From positions 19,412-83,411 of the forward strand of contig CANSAF010000008.1 in assembly GCA_947644645.1 (NCBI GenBank): 64,000 nucleotides of DNA. Reading direction: 5' to 3'. The notes below the pieces were generated by a model, which made no database searches, was not told the origin of the DNA, and saw only the letters and a program-made list of their open reading frames with translations. Below, piece after piece: positions 8,031 through 17,787 of the stretch. Origin of the DNA: an uncultured Sporosarcina sp. (GTDB taxonomy: Bacteria; Bacillota; Bacilli; Bacillales_A; Planococcaceae). The translations under genes were made by a program, and so were the position numbers. Numbering within the stretch: the first letter of the stretch is position 1; every line of letters begins with the position of its first letter.

Positions 8031-9659
8031 GTGGCATATGTATTCCGTTTGCCGGATATCGGAGAAGGTATCCATGAAGGTGAAGTAGTAAAGTGGCTTG
8101 TAGAAGAAGGCCAAAAAATTGAAGAAGATGACGTGCTTTGTGAAATTCAAAATGATAAAGCGGTTGTTGAAATTCCATCACCAGTTGCAGGAACAGTTGA
8201 GAAGCTACTTGTAGCAGAAGGAACTGTATCTGTTGTCGGCGATCCATTAATCCAAATCGATGCGCCAGGCTATGAAGATATGTACGAAGAAGCACCACAA
8301 GCTGAAGAAACAGCAGAAGTTGCGCAAGACGCAGCACCGGCACAAGCAGCAACACAAGGTTCATATGTATTCCGTCTACCAGATATTGGAGAAGGAATTC
8401 ACGAAGGTGAAGTTGTGAAATGGCTTGTAGAAGAAGGTCAGAAAATCGCTGAAGACGATGTACTTTGCGAAATTCAAAACGATAAAGCAGTCGTTGAAAT
8501 TCCATCACCAGTTGCAGGAACAGTTGAGAAGCTACTTGTAGCGGAAGGAACTGTATCTGTAGTAGGTGACCCGTTAATTCAAATCGATGCACCAGGTTAT
8601 GAGCATCTATATGAAGCAGGTACTGCTGAAACTGAATCACAAGTTCAAGCAACTGCTGAAGCAGGTCAAGCGATCAATAAAGAAACAGCGAAAAAAGATA
8701 CAGAAGTAGACGTAAATCGTCGTATTATTGCGATGCCTTCAGTTCGTAAGTTTGCACGCGAAAATGATGTAGATATCCGTCAAGTTGCAGGTTCTGGAAA
8801 AAATGGACGTGTATTAAAAGAAGATATCGAAACATTTATGAGTGGCGGTCAAGCAACTGCTGAAGCACCAGCACAACAGTCGGCAGAAAAAGCTGCACCA
8901 GCACAATCAACAGCTAAACAAACGGCTTCAAAACAACCAGTATCGCTTGAAGGAGACTTCCCGGAAACACGTGAGAAAATCTCTAGCATTCGAAAAGTTA
9001 TTGCAAAAGCGATGGTAAACTCGAAACATACGGCGCCACATGTTACATTATTAGATGAGGTAGATGTTACTGAACTTGTTGCACACCGTAAGAAGTTCAA
9101 AGACATTGCGGCAGAGCAAGATATTAAGCTTACGTACTTACCATATATTGTTAAGGCACTTGTAAGCACTTTGCGTAAATTCCCAGCGCTGAATACATCT
9201 TATGATGATGCAACTGAGGAAGTTATTCAAAAACATTATTTCAACATCGGAATCGCAGCAGATACGGACCGCGGACTTCTCGTACCTGTCGTAAAACATG
9301 CTGATCGTAAATCGATCTTCGCGATTTCATCGGAAATTAGCGAACTTGCAGTGAAGGCTCGTGATGGTAAGTTGTCAGTAGCTGAAATGAGTGGTGCATC
9401 ATGCTCAATTACAAATATCGGTTCTGCTGGTGGACAATGGTTTACACCAATTATTAACCACCCAGAAGTTGCAATTTTAGGTGTCGGCCGTATCGCTGAA
9501 AAACCAATTGTAAAAGATGGAGAAATTGTTGCAGCACCAATGCTTGCATTATCACTTGTTTTCGACCACAGAATGTTAGATGGTGCTACAGCACAACACG
9601 CACTGAACCACATTAAGAGATTGCTAAGTAATCCAGAACTTTTATTAATGGAGGCGTAA
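8031..9659 (+). CDS. pdhC: Pyruvate dehydrogenase E2 (dihydrolipoyl acetyltransferase), two lipoyl domains
   Basis: 542 residues. Two nearly identical lipoyl domains (about 2-81 and 111-190, lipoyl Lys43 and Lys152 in NDKAVVEI) are joined by an Ala/Glu-rich linker. A peripheral-subunit-binding domain follows ([17 protein letters not shown]), then an Ala/Gln linker and the catalytic domain with FDHRMLDG near the C-terminus. B. subtilis E2 has one lipoyl domain, so this is a duplication. The start is GTG 8031 ([13 protein letters not shown]) with AGGAGGG at 8015-8021; an upstream GTG at 8022 abuts that site. It overlaps the pdhD ribosome binding site. Confidence 0.95.
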   Translation: MAYVFRLPDIGEGIHEGEVVKWLVEEGQKIEEDDVLCEIQNDKAVVEIPSPVAGTVEKLLVAEGTVSVVGDPLIQIDAPGYEDMYEEAPQAEETAEVAQDAAPAQAATQGSYVFRLPDIGEGIHEGEVVKWLVEEGQKIAEDDVLCEIQNDKAVVEIPSPVAGTVEKLLVAEGTVSVVGDPLIQIDAPGYEHLYEAGTAETESQVQATAEAGQAINKETAKKDTEVDVNRRIIAMPSVRKFARENDVDIRQVAGSGKNGRVLKEDIETFMSGGQATAEAPAQQSAEKAAPAQSTAKQTASKQPVSLEGDFPETREKISSIRKVIAKAMVNSKHTAPHVTLLDEVDVTELVAHRKKFKDIAAEQDIKLTYLPYIVKALVSTLRKFPALNTSYDDATEEVIQKHYFNIGIAADTDRGLLVPVVKHADRKSIFAISSEISELAVKARDGKLSVAEMSGASCSITNIGSAGGQWFTPIINHPEVAILGVGRIAEKPIVKDGEIVAAPMLALSLVFDHRMLDGATAQHALNHIKRLLSNPELLLMEA

Positions 9660-9663
9660 GAAA

Positions 9664-11070
9664 ATGGTTGTAGGAGATTTTCCAATTGAAGTTGACACAC
9701 TCGTAATCGGATCGGGTCCTGGAGGTTATGTTGCAGCAATTCGCGCAGCACAACTTGGACAAAAAGTAACAATTGTTGAGAAGGGGGACTTAGGTGGCGT
9801 TTGTCTAAACGTTGGCTGTATCCCTTCTAAAGCTTTAATTTCTGTAGGTCAGCGTTTTGTAAATGCACAAGAATCTGACGCAATGGGAATTACAGCAACT
9901 GATGTGAAATTAGACTTCTCTAAAGCACAAGAATTTAAAAATAGTGTTGTAACACGTCTAACAGGCGGTGTTGCTGGTTTACTGAAAGGTAATAAAGTAG
10001 ACGTTGTAAACGGAGAAGCTTTCTTCGTTGACGACAACACTGTACGTGTAATGGATGAAAACTCTGCACAAACATACAAGTTCAAAAACGCAATCGTTGC
10101 AACAGGTTCACGTCCAGTAGAAATTCCAAGCTTCAAATTTTCTAAACGTGTCCTAAGTTCAACAAGCGCTTTAAGCTTAGAAGAAGTTCCAGGTAAATTA
10201 GTTGTAATTGGTGGCGGATATATCGGTACGGAGCTTGGTTCGGCATATGCAAACCTTGGCGCTGAAGTAACGATTATTGAAGGTGCGAATGACATTCTTG
10301 CTGGATTCGAAAAGCAAATGACGCAAATCGTTAAAAAAGGTTTAAAGAAAAAAGGCGTTACAATCGTAACAAAAGCATCTGCTAAAGGTGTTGAAGAAAC
10401 TGACACTGGCGTTAAAGTTACATATGAAGCAAAAGGTGAAGAAGTTGTAGTTGAAGCTGATTATGTACTTGTAACAGTTGGTCGTCGTCCAAACACTGAT
10501 GAGCTTGGTTTAGAGCAAGCAGGTGTGAAAATGAGCGAACGTGGTCTTGTTGAAGTTGACAAGCAATGCCGTACGAATGTTTCTTCAATCTATGCGATTG
10601 GTGATATCGTAGCGGGTCCACAACTTGCACATAAAGCATCTTATGAAGCGAAAATTGCTGCAGAAGCGATTTCAGGTCAAAAATCTGAAGTTGATTACTT
10701 AGCAATTCCAGCAGTATGCTTCACAGATCCTGAACTTGCAACAGTTGGTCTAAATGAACAACAAGCAAAAGACGAAGGTTATGAAGTATCAGCAGGTCGT
10801 TTCCCATATGCGGCAAATGGACGTGCAATTGCACTTGATAAAACAGATGGTTTCGTAAAACTTGTTGCGCGCAAAGAAGACGGTCTTCTTTTAGGTGCAC
10901 AAATCGTAGGTGAAAATGCTTCAGATATGATTTCTGAACTAGGTCTAGCAATTGAAGCAGGTATGACACTTGAAGATATCGCAATGACAATTCACGCTCA
11001 CCCAACATTAGGTGAAATTACGATGGAAGCAGCGGAAGTTGTTTTAGGTAAGCCAATCCATATGATGTAA
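9664..11070 (+). CDS. pdhD: Dihydrolipoyl dehydrogenase E3
   Basis: 468 residues. The FAD motif [17 protein letters not shown] near residue 17, the redox disulphide [13 protein letters not shown], an NAD-binding [17 protein letters not shown] and the C-terminal HAHPTLGE catalytic His-Glu pair are all visible. It reoxidises dihydrolipoamide for PDH and probably other 2-oxoacid dehydrogenases. GGAGG lies within the pdhC stop region. Last gene of pdhABCD; a strong terminator follows. Confidence 0.97.
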   Translation: MVVGDFPIEVDTLVIGSGPGGYVAAIRAAQLGQKVTIVEKGDLGGVCLNVGCIPSKALISVGQRFVNAQESDAMGITATDVKLDFSKAQEFKNSVVTRLTGGVAGLLKGNKVDVVNGEAFFVDDNTVRVMDENSAQTYKFKNAIVATGSRPVEIPSFKFSKRVLSSTSALSLEEVPGKLVVIGGGYIGTELGSAYANLGAEVTIIEGANDILAGFEKQMTQIVKKGLKKKGVTIVTKASAKGVEETDTGVKVTYEAKGEEVVVEADYVLVTVGRRPNTDELGLEQAGVKMSERGLVEVDKQCRTNVSSIYAIGDIVAGPQLAHKASYEAKIAAEAISGQKSEVDYLAIPAVCFTDPELATVGLNEQQAKDEGYEVSAGRFPYAANGRAIALDKTDGFVKLVARKEDGLLLGAQIVGENASDMISELGLAIEAGMTLEDIAMTIHAHPTLGEITMEAAEVVLGKPIHMM

Positions 11071-11080
11071 GTGGGAAACT

Positions 11081-11122
11081 GCCCCCTAAAAGCCTAAGTT
11101 CGGGCTTTTAGGGGGCGTTTCG
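11081..11122 (+). terminator. Terminator of pdhABCD
   Basis: GCCCCCTAAAAGCC (11081-11094) pairs with GGCTTTTAGGGGGC (11103-11116), a perfect 14-bp stem, followed by a short GTTTCG and then GTTTTTG. Weak U-tract but very stable stem. Confidence 0.75.
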
Positions 11123-11311
11123 CGTTTTTGAGTGCATTGCGCTCATGCGATTCTTAGCTTGTTTCGTGTTTCGTTTCCTATTTGCTTCGTTTCACTGATG
11201 CCGTTTTCAGTTTAAGATGTGTTTTATGGCGTTTGGTTTGTTTGGGGATAGTGAGAAACTCCAATGCCAGCCGTAGTCATAATTCGCTGAAGACCGTGAA
11301 AGGAAGCCTGA

Positions 11312-11862
11312 TATGAGTAAAATGTTTGTGGGGGATAAAAAATCTAAGAAGCCATTAATCTTCGTTCCAATCGGATTAATTAGAAGGGGATGGAATAAAA
11401 TAGGACTTTTCAACTGAAAGATAAGCGTAAAGTAACTATGCATTCTTTATTTGATTCGATTAAAGTGGGCAGAAATTATTGTTACGACAGTAGAGGAATT
11501 CAATTTATGGTTGAGTTAGAAGGACTTCAAAGCTTTTAATTTAACAGCTCTCTTTGGAAACCACTCGATTTTTAGTGGTTTACTTTATATCTGTAAGTAT
11601 TCATTGGATCACCTATTACAATATAAAAGAAAAGATTCGTTGATTGTAGTGTAGGGCGGCGACTCGGGTGGGATGAAGTGCGTCAGGTAAGACCCTGGAC
11701 GGAGCGCAGCGAAGGAAGCGGCTTACCGCGCCCCCCACCGAACGCGTCCGCCCGAAACGGAAATCAACTTGCCTTAGAATTCACTATAAAAAGAAAAACA
11801 AAAGCTATATTTAGAAAAGAATTACCTTTTCAAAATTAATTCTCACAAAAACTTGACTCGAG
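11312..11862. repeat. Composite dispersed repeat, copy A
   Basis: This copy shares several blocks in the same order with 18783-19520: TATGAGTAAAATG... at the left end, AACTGAAAGATAAGCGTAAA in the middle, then TGATTGTAGTG plus a GC-rich module, and CACAAAAACTTG at the right end. The blocks are too similar to be chance, and the spacing differs by insertions and deletions. No convincing coding frame is seen. Together with 11118-11311, which shows nothing recognisable, it fills most of the 881-nt gap between pdhD and the next gene. Confidence 0.8.
11651..11770 (+). repeat. GC-rich REP-like module 1
   Basis: A GC-rich island in AT-rich surroundings: GGCGACTCGGGTGGG..., an inner TAAGACCCTGG...GCGGCTTAC region, CCCCCCACCG, then CGTCCGCCCGAAACGG and GAAATCAACTT. 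The arms fold on themselves. The same module occurs at 19312-19430 and inverted at 18847-18946. It resembles an abundant intergenic repeat that I associate with Bacillaceae genomes (ending CGGAAATCAAC); its function is not known to me. Confidence 0.8.
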
Positions 11863-11951
11863 TCGGAAGTCAGTGACTAGCACGGGGAGAAAAGGAATAT
11901 GCTACAATTCAAATGGTGGAAGTATAAAGTGGATGGTAGGGGGAATACATA

Positions 11952-12917
11952 GTGAAATGGCAGACTAGGGTAACCGAAATATTTGGCATTCAATACCCGA
12001 TTATTCAAGGAGGACTTGCGCATTTAGCGTATGCGGATCTTTGTGCTGCAGTCTCAAATGCAGGAGGACTTGGACAAATTACCGCGATGAGTTTGGAGTC
12101 GCCGGAAGCGCTTCGTGAAGAGATTCGAAAAGTAAAACAAATGACGGATCGTCCATTTGGTGTGAATTTTGCAATCGGCCAACGGGGTCGCCCTTATGCA
12201 CATATGGTAGAAGCTGCGTTAGAAGAAGGCGTTAAAATTATGTCCATTACAGGTGGAAATCCAACACCTTTCTTTGAACAATTAAAAGGAAAAAATGTGA
12301 AAGTACTCGTCCTTGTTGCTGCGAAACGTCAAGCGCAAAAAGCGGAAGAACTTGGCGCAGCTGCTGTGATGGTTGTTGGACAAGAAGGCGGCGGTCATTT
12401 AGGTCGTGATGATATTGGGACGATGGTCTTAACGCCGCAAGTGGTAGATGCAGTGTCGATTCCTGTTATTGCTTCAGGAGGCATTGGTGATGGTCGTGGT
12501 TGGATGGCTGCGCATGCATTAGGTGCTGAAGGAATTGAAATGGGGACACGCTTCATCGCAACGAAAGAATGTGTACATGCTTCAGAAGCGTATCTTAACG
12601 CATTATTATCGAGCGATGAAACGAATACAACAGTGATTAAACGTTCGCTAGGTGCACCAGCACGAGCGCTAGTGAATCCATTGACGGAGAAAATCTTGCA
12701 AATGGAAAGTGAAGCTGCTGATTATGAAGTGTTAAAAGATTATATTAGTGGTGAGGCGAATCGTAAATTTATTTATGATGGCGATTCGGAAAATGGTTTT
12801 GGTTGGGCTGGGCAAGTGACAGGTTTAATTGACGATGTACCGTCAGTTGCGGAACTATTTGAACGTATGGTAAAAGAAGCGGAAAGTATTCGTAAAAACT
12901 GGAAATTTGAATCATAA
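11952..12917 (+). CDS. Nitronate monooxygenase / enoyl-ACP reductase II (FabK)-like FMN enzyme
   Basis: 321 residues of a TIM-barrel flavoprotein: N-terminal TEIFGIQYPIIQGGLAHLA, GGLGQI, a mid VGQEGGGHLGRDD and IPVIASGGIGDGRG with the phosphate-binding GTRF. These are the 2-nitropropane dioxygenase/FabK hallmarks. The substrate, enoyl-ACP or nitronate, cannot be decided from sequence alone. GTG start with GGTAGGGGG upstream. It precedes yktA by 14 nt and is probably co-transcribed; B. subtilis has other genes at this position. Confidence 0.85.
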   Translation: MKWQTRVTEIFGIQYPIIQGGLAHLAYADLCAAVSNAGGLGQITAMSLESPEALREEIRKVKQMTDRPFGVNFAIGQRGRPYAHMVEAALEEGVKIMSITGGNPTPFFEQLKGKNVKVLVLVAAKRQAQKAEELGAAAVMVVGQEGGGHLGRDDIGTMVLTPQVVDAVSIPVIASGGIGDGRGWMAAHALGAEGIEMGTRFIATKECVHASEAYLNALLSSDETNTTVIKRSLGAPARALVNPLTEKILQMESEAADYEVLKDYISGEANRKFIYDGDSENGFGWAGQVTGLIDDVPSVAELFERMVKEAESIRKNWKFES

Positions 12918-12931
12918 TGAGGTGAATGATA

Positions 12932-13198
12932 ATGGATTATAATTATCCGTTACGAATGGATTGGTCAACAGATGAAATGATTGCTGTGACGGAATTTTAT
13001 ACAGTCATTGAAAAAGCGTATGAAGAAGGGGTTAAGCGAAATGATGTCTTAATCGCTTATGAAAAATTTAAAAAAATAGTTCCTTCGAAAGCAGAAGAAA
13101 AGACATTGTTTAGAGAATTTGAGCAAGCGAGTGGTTATAAAAGCTATCCGATTGTAAAAGCGGCAAGCTCAGGTGAAGAAATTATTCAAGGGAAATAA
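12932..13198 (+). CDS. yktA: UPF0223 family protein YktA
   Basis: 88 residues, MDYNYPLRMDWSTDEMIAV..., matching the small helical UPF0223 family of Bacillales (YktA). Function unknown; no signal or membrane segment. ATG 12932 is preferred to ATG 12926 because GAGGTG (12919-12924) is only 1 nt from the latter and family members start M-D/E-Y. It shares a bidirectional terminator with the convergent yktB. Confidence 0.88.
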   Translation: MDYNYPLRMDWSTDEMIAVTEFYTVIEKAYEEGVKRNDVLIAYEKFKKIVPSKAEEKTLFREFEQASGYKSYPIVKAASSGEEIIQGK

Positions 13199-13202
13199 TG
13201 AA

Positions 13203-13258
13203 TGGGCATTGTTTAGAGAGTCGAATCATAGACTTTTTAGACAATGCCCATTTTTTTG
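13203..13258. terminator. Bidirectional terminator yktA/yktB
   Basis: TGGGCATTGT...ACAATGCCCA stem with inner AGAGTC/GACTTT arms, and a T-run on the plus side at 13251-13257. It separates two convergent genes. Confidence 0.88.
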
Positions 13259-13275
13259 CAGAAAAGGCTTAAACT

Positions 13276-13911
13276 TTATATTTTTCCGACGATAATATCG
13301 TAAATAGGCAGGAGTTGATCCATTGTTTCTTCAGTAAAGTCTAGAAATTCTTGTGCTGTCATTTGAATGGCTTTTTCTTTTGTTAAATGGCGACCCACAA
13401 GAAATTCCGCTTTTTTAACATTTTGTAGTCGAGTAAGTAGTTTTTCAACGCCGACTTGTCCGATTTCGCCGATGTCAAATGCTTCGGGCTTCATATGATC
13501 TCCTGACACTTTGAATGAAGAAGGTAGGGATATAAGTTGCTCGATATTTTGCTCAAGTCTTTCGGAAATTGCAACTTTATCTGGGTTTTCATAAATAACT
13601 GCAATAATGATGAATAAATGTGTCTCCCAAAGTCCAATCTGAAAGTGAGGAAGCGCTTTATATCCTCTTTTAGAGGGTGCCATTGCCACCCAACTATCTG
13701 TTGGAGGATTTACTGTTCTGCGCGCATGCTTGGCGACATGAGGAAAGAACTCATCTGTGCCATGTGCGGATAGTTTATCGGAAAAAGTTCTACCGAGTTG
13801 TGTGAATTTAGGTTGGACGAGCGTTTGAAGTGCCGTCATTCGATGCTCAAGTCCTTCGATGGTAAATAAGTCGAAGTCTTCAGCTGACCAAAAACGTTGA
13901 TTTGCATCCAT
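13276..13911 (-). CDS. yktB: DUF1054/UPF0637 protein YktB
   Basis: 211 residues matching YktB: FWSAEDFDLFTIEGLEHRM at the start and the central SKRGYKALPHFQIGLWETHLFI. The family is restricted to Firmicutes, is cytoplasmic and has no assigned biochemical role. AAAGGAG lies 9 nt before the ATG on the minus strand. Convergent with yktA as in B. subtilis. Confidence 0.88.
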   Translation of the reverse strand: MDANQRFWSAEDFDLFTIEGLEHRMTALQTLVQPKFTQLGRTFSDKLSAHGTDEFFPHVAKHARRTVNPPTDSWVAMAPSKRGYKALPHFQIGLWETHLFIIIAVIYENPDKVAISERLEQNIEQLISLPSSFKVSGDHMKPEAFDIGEIGQVGVEKLLTRLQNVKKAEFLVGRHLTKEKAIQMTAQEFLDFTEETMDQLLPIYDIIVGKI

Positions 13912-14071
13912 TTGTCAAAACTCCTTTATGATAATTGTACGTTTATCATAACAGATATTTGGGAATGATATGTTTAAGGGGCATAAAGACTAGAAACTTT
14001 ACTTTGAGCTGCATATGATAATTACAAAAGACGGAATAATAAGTTTATTAATTAAAAAGGGGTGGTTGATG

Positions 14072-14269
14072 ATGAAACAAGTCGTTCATGTGATAAGAAA
14101 AGCTGATGTTGAAAAAGAATATGTAAAAGTTTTACGATTAGAACTTGATTATGAATTGGCGACTTTATTCGATGCGATGCAAGAAAATAATGAGAAAGAA
14201 GAACAAAAAAGTAAGAAAAGGCTAGCTGAAATTCATCGCGAGTTAGAAACGTTAAATGGATTCGCTTAA
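14072..14269 (+). CDS. ykzI: Small helical protein, YkzI-like
   Basis: 65 residues, MKQVVHVIRKADVEKEYVKVLR..., a charged helix-rich small protein resembling B. subtilis YkzI in sequence and in its place between yktB and yktC. AAAGGGGTGG ends about 6 nt before ATG 14072; an adjoining ATG at 14069 is also possible. The longer frame from 14015 lacks a ribosome binding site. Function unknown. Confidence 0.72.
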   Translation: MKQVVHVIRKADVEKEYVKVLRLELDYELATLFDAMQENNEKEEQKSKKRLAEIHRELETLNGFA

Positions 14270-14288
14270 TGGCGTTCTAGAAGAAAAA

Positions 14289-14343
14289 AGGCATTCGGTT
14301 ACATAATCTCAAATTGAGAATTGTGTAAATGAATGTCTTTTTT
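14289..14343 (+). terminator. Terminator of ykzI
   Basis: A long imperfect stem (GGCATTC...GAATGTC; inner CTCAAATTGAG) followed by TTTTTT. Confidence 0.7.
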
Positions 14344-14382
14344 GTTATACTAAAAGAAGGTTGTTAGGGAAGGGATGGGATT

Positions 14383-15180
14383 TTGTTGGATTGGGATAAA
14401 ATAGATCGTTTTACAAAATCTTTAATAAAAGAAGCAGGGCATAAAATTAGAAATTCATTTTTTGAACGTATTCAAATTGAGTCTAAATCAAATGTCAATG
14501 ATTTGGTGACGAATATCGATCAAGAAATCGAACAGTTTTTTATACAAAATATCCAATTTGCTTTTCCAGACCATCGTGTATTAGGAGAAGAAGGTTACGG
14601 GGATCAAGTGACAACATTAAACGGGGTTGTTTGGATTATTGATCCAATTGACGGGACGATGAATTTTGTACATCAGAAACGAAATTTTGCAATTTCCATC
14701 GGCGTTTATGAAGATGGGGTAGGTATGCTCGGTTATATTTATGATGTTGTAAGGGATGAGCTCTATGCTGCCAAAAATGGTGCGGGTGCTTATTTAAATG
14801 ATGAAAGGCTACCGCGGTTAAGTGATGGAAGTATTGAAGAAGCGGTAATCGGTGTAAATGCGAGATGGTTTAATGCAAAACGTTATGTGAATGGTGGAAA
14901 GTTACTCAATCTTGTTGCGGATTGCCGTGGGACACGCTCTTATGGATCAGCGGCGCTTGAAATTGCTTATGTAGCTTCTGGGAAGTTAGATGCTTATATT
15001 TCTGGGCGATTATCTCCTTGGGATGTTGCAGGTGGCGTCGTCATTGCACAAGAAGTTGGGGCAATCACAACGAATTTCAAAGGGACAACATTAAATTTTG
15101 TTCAACCTGATTCATTAATCGTGTCACGACCGTCTTTACATGCATTCATCTTACAAAATTATATTGAAGTCAATGCGTAA
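14383..15180 (+). CDS. suhB: Inositol monophosphatase family phosphatase YktC/SuhB
   Basis: 265 residues. The metal-binding GEEGYG motif, WIIDPIDGTMNF and the C-terminal SPWDVAGGVVIAQEVGG-type motif (SPWDVAGGVVIAQEVG) are the IMPase signature. It is a Mg-dependent phosphatase; B. subtilis YktC acts on inositol phosphate and related sugar phosphates. TTG start at 14383 (or the adjoining TTG at 14386) behind GGGAAGGGATGG. Monocistronic between ykzI and the convergent ylaF. Confidence 0.92.
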   Translation: MLDWDKIDRFTKSLIKEAGHKIRNSFFERIQIESKSNVNDLVTNIDQEIEQFFIQNIQFAFPDHRVLGEEGYGDQVTTLNGVVWIIDPIDGTMNFVHQKRNFAISIGVYEDGVGMLGYIYDVVRDELYAAKNGAGAYLNDERLPRLSDGSIEEAVIGVNARWFNAKRYVNGGKLLNLVADCRGTRSYGSAALEIAYVASGKLDAYISGRLSPWDVAGGVVIAQEVGAITTNFKGTTLNFVQPDSLIVSRPSLHAFILQNYIEVNA

Positions 15181-15215
15181 AAAAATGCCGGGGGACAGTG
15201 AAGACGTCGCCCGGT
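15179..15215 (-). terminator. Terminator of ylaF (minus strand)
   Basis: CCGGG/CCCGG arms with an inner GACGTC/GACAGT region; on the minus strand the stem is followed by seven T residues that overlap the suhB stop. Confidence 0.6.
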
Positions 15216-15241
15216 AAATAGTAATGGCTTTATGTAACTTG

Positions 15242-15427
15242 TTATAATGTACCTGCTTCGCGCATACTTTTTTTCGTTTTAAAACCGTATCCCATAATTA
15301 AAACAAGTGCAACGATTGAAAAAAGAATGCCGAAAATGCTACTACGCGCAACGAAAACACCGATTGAGCACATCGCTAAAACGGCTCCGATTGAATAGAG
15401 AACGAAAATCCATTTAATGTCTTTCAA
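15242..15427 (-). CDS. ylaF: DUF5325 small membrane protein, YlaF-like
   Basis: 61 residues with two hydrophobic segments (WIFVLYSIGAVLAMCSIGVFVA and IFGILFSIVALVLIMGYGF in outline) and a short basic tail KTKKSMREAG. Position just upstream of typA on the opposite strand matches B. subtilis ylaF. TTG start supported by GGAGGT 8 nt upstream. Function unknown; expected in the cytoplasmic membrane. Confidence 0.75.
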   Translation of the reverse strand: MKDIKWIFVLYSIGAVLAMCSIGVFVARSSIFGILFSIVALVLIMGYGFKTKKSMREAGTL

Positions 15428-15527
15428 TTTTTAAAACCTCCGTCTATTCTAAAAAATGTTATATTATCAATTCTTATGCTATAATAACACAGTTACACAT
15501 ACTTAAAAAGATTAATGGAGTGAAATC

Positions 15528-17369
15528 ATGACTATAGAACGTGCTAATTTAAGAAATATCGCGATTATTGCCCACGTTGACCATGGGAAAACAACGCTTG
15601 TTGACCAATTATTAAAGCAATCAGGGATTTTCCGTTCGAATGAACAAGTAGATGACCGTGCAATGGACTCTGATGATATCGAACGTGAGCGTGGCATTAC
15701 GATTTTAGCTAAAAATACTGCCATCGAATACAAAGATACAAAAATCAATATTTTAGATACTCCAGGTCACGCTGACTTTGGTGGAGAAGTGGAAAGAATC
15801 TTGAAAATGGTTGACGGGGTTATTTTAGTCGTCGATTCATATGAAGGATGTATGCCACAAACACGTTTCGTTTTAAAGAAAGCTTTAGAACAAAATTTAA
15901 AACCAATCGTTGTTGTTAATAAAATTGACCGTGAATTTGCAAGACCTGAAGAAGTAGTGGATGAAGTACTTGAGTTATTTATCGAACTTGATGCGAATGA
16001 TGAACAATTGGAATTCCCGGTTATTTACGCGTCAGGCTTTAATGGAACTGCAAGTTTATCACCAAATCCAGCTGATCAAGAAGAAACTTTAGAAGTATTA
16101 TACGATGCGATTTTAGATCATATTCCAGCACCTGTGAATAATCGTGAAGAGCCACTTCAATTCCAAGTTTCTTTACTGGATTATAATGATTACGTTGGCC
16201 GTATTGGAATTGGACGTGTCTTCCGTGGAACAATTAAAGTCGGCCAACAAGTTTCTGTCATTAAACAAGACGGAACAACGAAAAACTTCCGTATTACAAA
16301 ATTATCAGGTTTCCTTGGATTAAAACGAGTGGATATTGAAGAAGCATATGCAGGGGATTTAGTTGCAGTTTCTGGAATCGAAGGCATCGATGTCGGTGAC
16401 ACGATTTGTCCAATCGAACATCCTGAAGCACTTCCAGCTCTTCATATTGACGAGCCGACATTACAAATGACATTTTTAGTAAATAACAGTCCATTTGCAG
16501 GTCGCGAAGGAAAATGGGTAACAGCAAGAAAAATTGAAGAACGTTTACACCAACAATTACAAACGGACGTTTCTTTACGCGTAGAGCAATCGGGCGCAGA
16601 TTCATGGATTGTTTCTGGACGTGGAGAACTTCATTTATCAATTTTAATTGAAAATATGAGACGTGAAGGTTTTGAGTTACAAGTGTCAAAACCAGAAGTA
16701 ATCGTGCGTGAAATTGATGGACAAAAATGTGAGCCAGTTGAACGCGTTCAAGTTGAAGTACCAGATGAGCATACAGGTGCAGTCATTGAGTCACTTGGTC
16801 AGCGAAAAGGTGAAATGCTCGATATGGTGAATAACGGAACGGGAACAGTTCGTTTAGTATTCCACGTACCAGCTCGTGGATTAATCGGTTATTCAACAGA
16901 ATTTTTAACATTGACAAGAGGGTATGGAATTTTAAACCATACATTCGATACGTATCAGCCGATTGCTACAGGCAATGTAGGTGGACGTAAGCACGGTGTG
17001 TTAATTTCGATGGAAAATGGAAAAGCGACACCATACGGTATTTTACATGTAGAAGAACGTGGTACGGTATTTGTTGAGCCTGGAACTGAAGTTTACGAAG
17101 GAATGATTGTCGGGGAAAATAGCCGTGACAATGATTTAACAGTTAACTTAACGAAAGCGAAACAAATGACGAATATTCGTTCAGCAACGAAAGATCAAAC
17201 AGTCACAATTAAAAAACCTAAAATCATGACGTTAGAAGAATCACTCGAATATTTAAATGACGATGAGTATTGTGAAGTAACGCCTGAGTCGATTCGTTTA
17301 CGTAAGAAAATTTTAGGTAAGAGTGAACGTGATCGCGTGACAAAACGTGCGAAGAAGAATGAACAATAA
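15528..17369 (+). CDS. typA: GTP-binding protein TypA/BipA
   Basis: 613 residues of a translational GTPase. G1 AHVDHGKTT at 15-23, DTPGHADFGG (G3) and NKIDR (G4) are followed by EF-G-like domains and the TypA-specific C-terminus (VVEERGTVFVEPGTEVYEG-like). BipA binds 70S ribosomes and aids large-subunit assembly at low temperature. GGAG lies 7 nt before the ATG. It precedes ylaH with a 29-nt gap, as in B. subtilis. Confidence 0.96.
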   Translation: MTIERANLRNIAIIAHVDHGKTTLVDQLLKQSGIFRSNEQVDDRAMDSDDIERERGITILAKNTAIEYKDTKINILDTPGHADFGGEVERILKMVDGVILVVDSYEGCMPQTRFVLKKALEQNLKPIVVVNKIDREFARPEEVVDEVLELFIELDANDEQLEFPVIYASGFNGTASLSPNPADQEETLEVLYDAILDHIPAPVNNREEPLQFQVSLLDYNDYVGRIGIGRVFRGTIKVGQQVSVIKQDGTTKNFRITKLSGFLGLKRVDIEEAYAGDLVAVSGIEGIDVGDTICPIEHPEALPALHIDEPTLQMTFLVNNSPFAGREGKWVTARKIEERLHQQLQTDVSLRVEQSGADSWIVSGRGELHLSILIENMRREGFELQVSKPEVIVREIDGQKCEPVERVQVEVPDEHTGAVIESLGQRKGEMLDMVNNGTGTVRLVFHVPARGLIGYSTEFLTLTRGYGILNHTFDTYQPIATGNVGGRKHGVLISMENGKATPYGILHVEERGTVFVEPGTEVYEGMIVGENSRDNDLTVNLTKAKQMTNIRSATKDQTVTIKKPKIMTLEESLEYLNDDEYCEVTPESIRLRKKILGKSERDRVTKRAKKNEQ

Positions 17370-17398
17370 TAGGTAATGCGCTGAAAGGAATGTGTTAA

Positions 17399-17761
17399 AT
17401 GAATCCCCAGGAAACTGAATTTGTGTTTGGGCGAATGTCGGGTATTTCAAGGTTCATTTATGAACAGTTAGGAACAGTAGCGGGAAACGGTGAGATGAAC
17501 TATACACTGGCGGGATATGTGCTTTTTGCGGTCGTTTTTCTAATGTCAGCATTGGTCTATAAATTAGGATTTGCGAAACAGCTAAAGTTCTATCAAAGCT
17601 TAATTATTTACTTGTTTTTATTTTTAGGTTGTCTGATTTTAACATTTCTCGCATTTTTCTTACCAATTGTAGAAGGGTTAATCGTTGCGGCATTAATTTT
17701 AATTGTGTATCGCGTACGACGTATTAACGAGCCCAAAGGTGAGAAAGACTCTGTTGCTTAG
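17399..17761 (+). CDS. ylaH: YlaH-family membrane protein
   Basis: 120 residues with three predicted membrane segments (YVLFAVVFLMSALVYKLGF, SLIIYLFLFLGCLILTFLAF and PIVEGLIVAALILIVY in outline) and a basic C-terminus. ALVYKLGFAKQL and ILTFLAFFLPIVEGL match YlaH. It follows typA as in B. subtilis and probably shares its transcript. Function unknown. Confidence 0.85.
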   Translation: MNPQETEFVFGRMSGISRFIYEQLGTVAGNGEMNYTLAGYVLFAVVFLMSALVYKLGFAKQLKFYQSLIIYLFLFLGCLILTFLAFFLPIVEGLIVAALILIVYRVRRINEPKGEKDSVA

Positions 17762-17787
17762 TTTTCATGAAGCGAAAAATATAAAAA

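Noticed and set aside
7993-8652. 219-codon minus-strand frame opposite pdhC, Leu/Gln-rich
   Set aside because: It is the antisense shadow of the duplicated lipoyl coding sequence; low-complexity composition, no ribosome binding site, no family resemblance.
11207-11443. 78-codon minus-strand frame in composite repeat A
   Set aside because: The corresponding frame is not kept in copy B, there is no ribosome binding site, and the sequence is repeat-derived.
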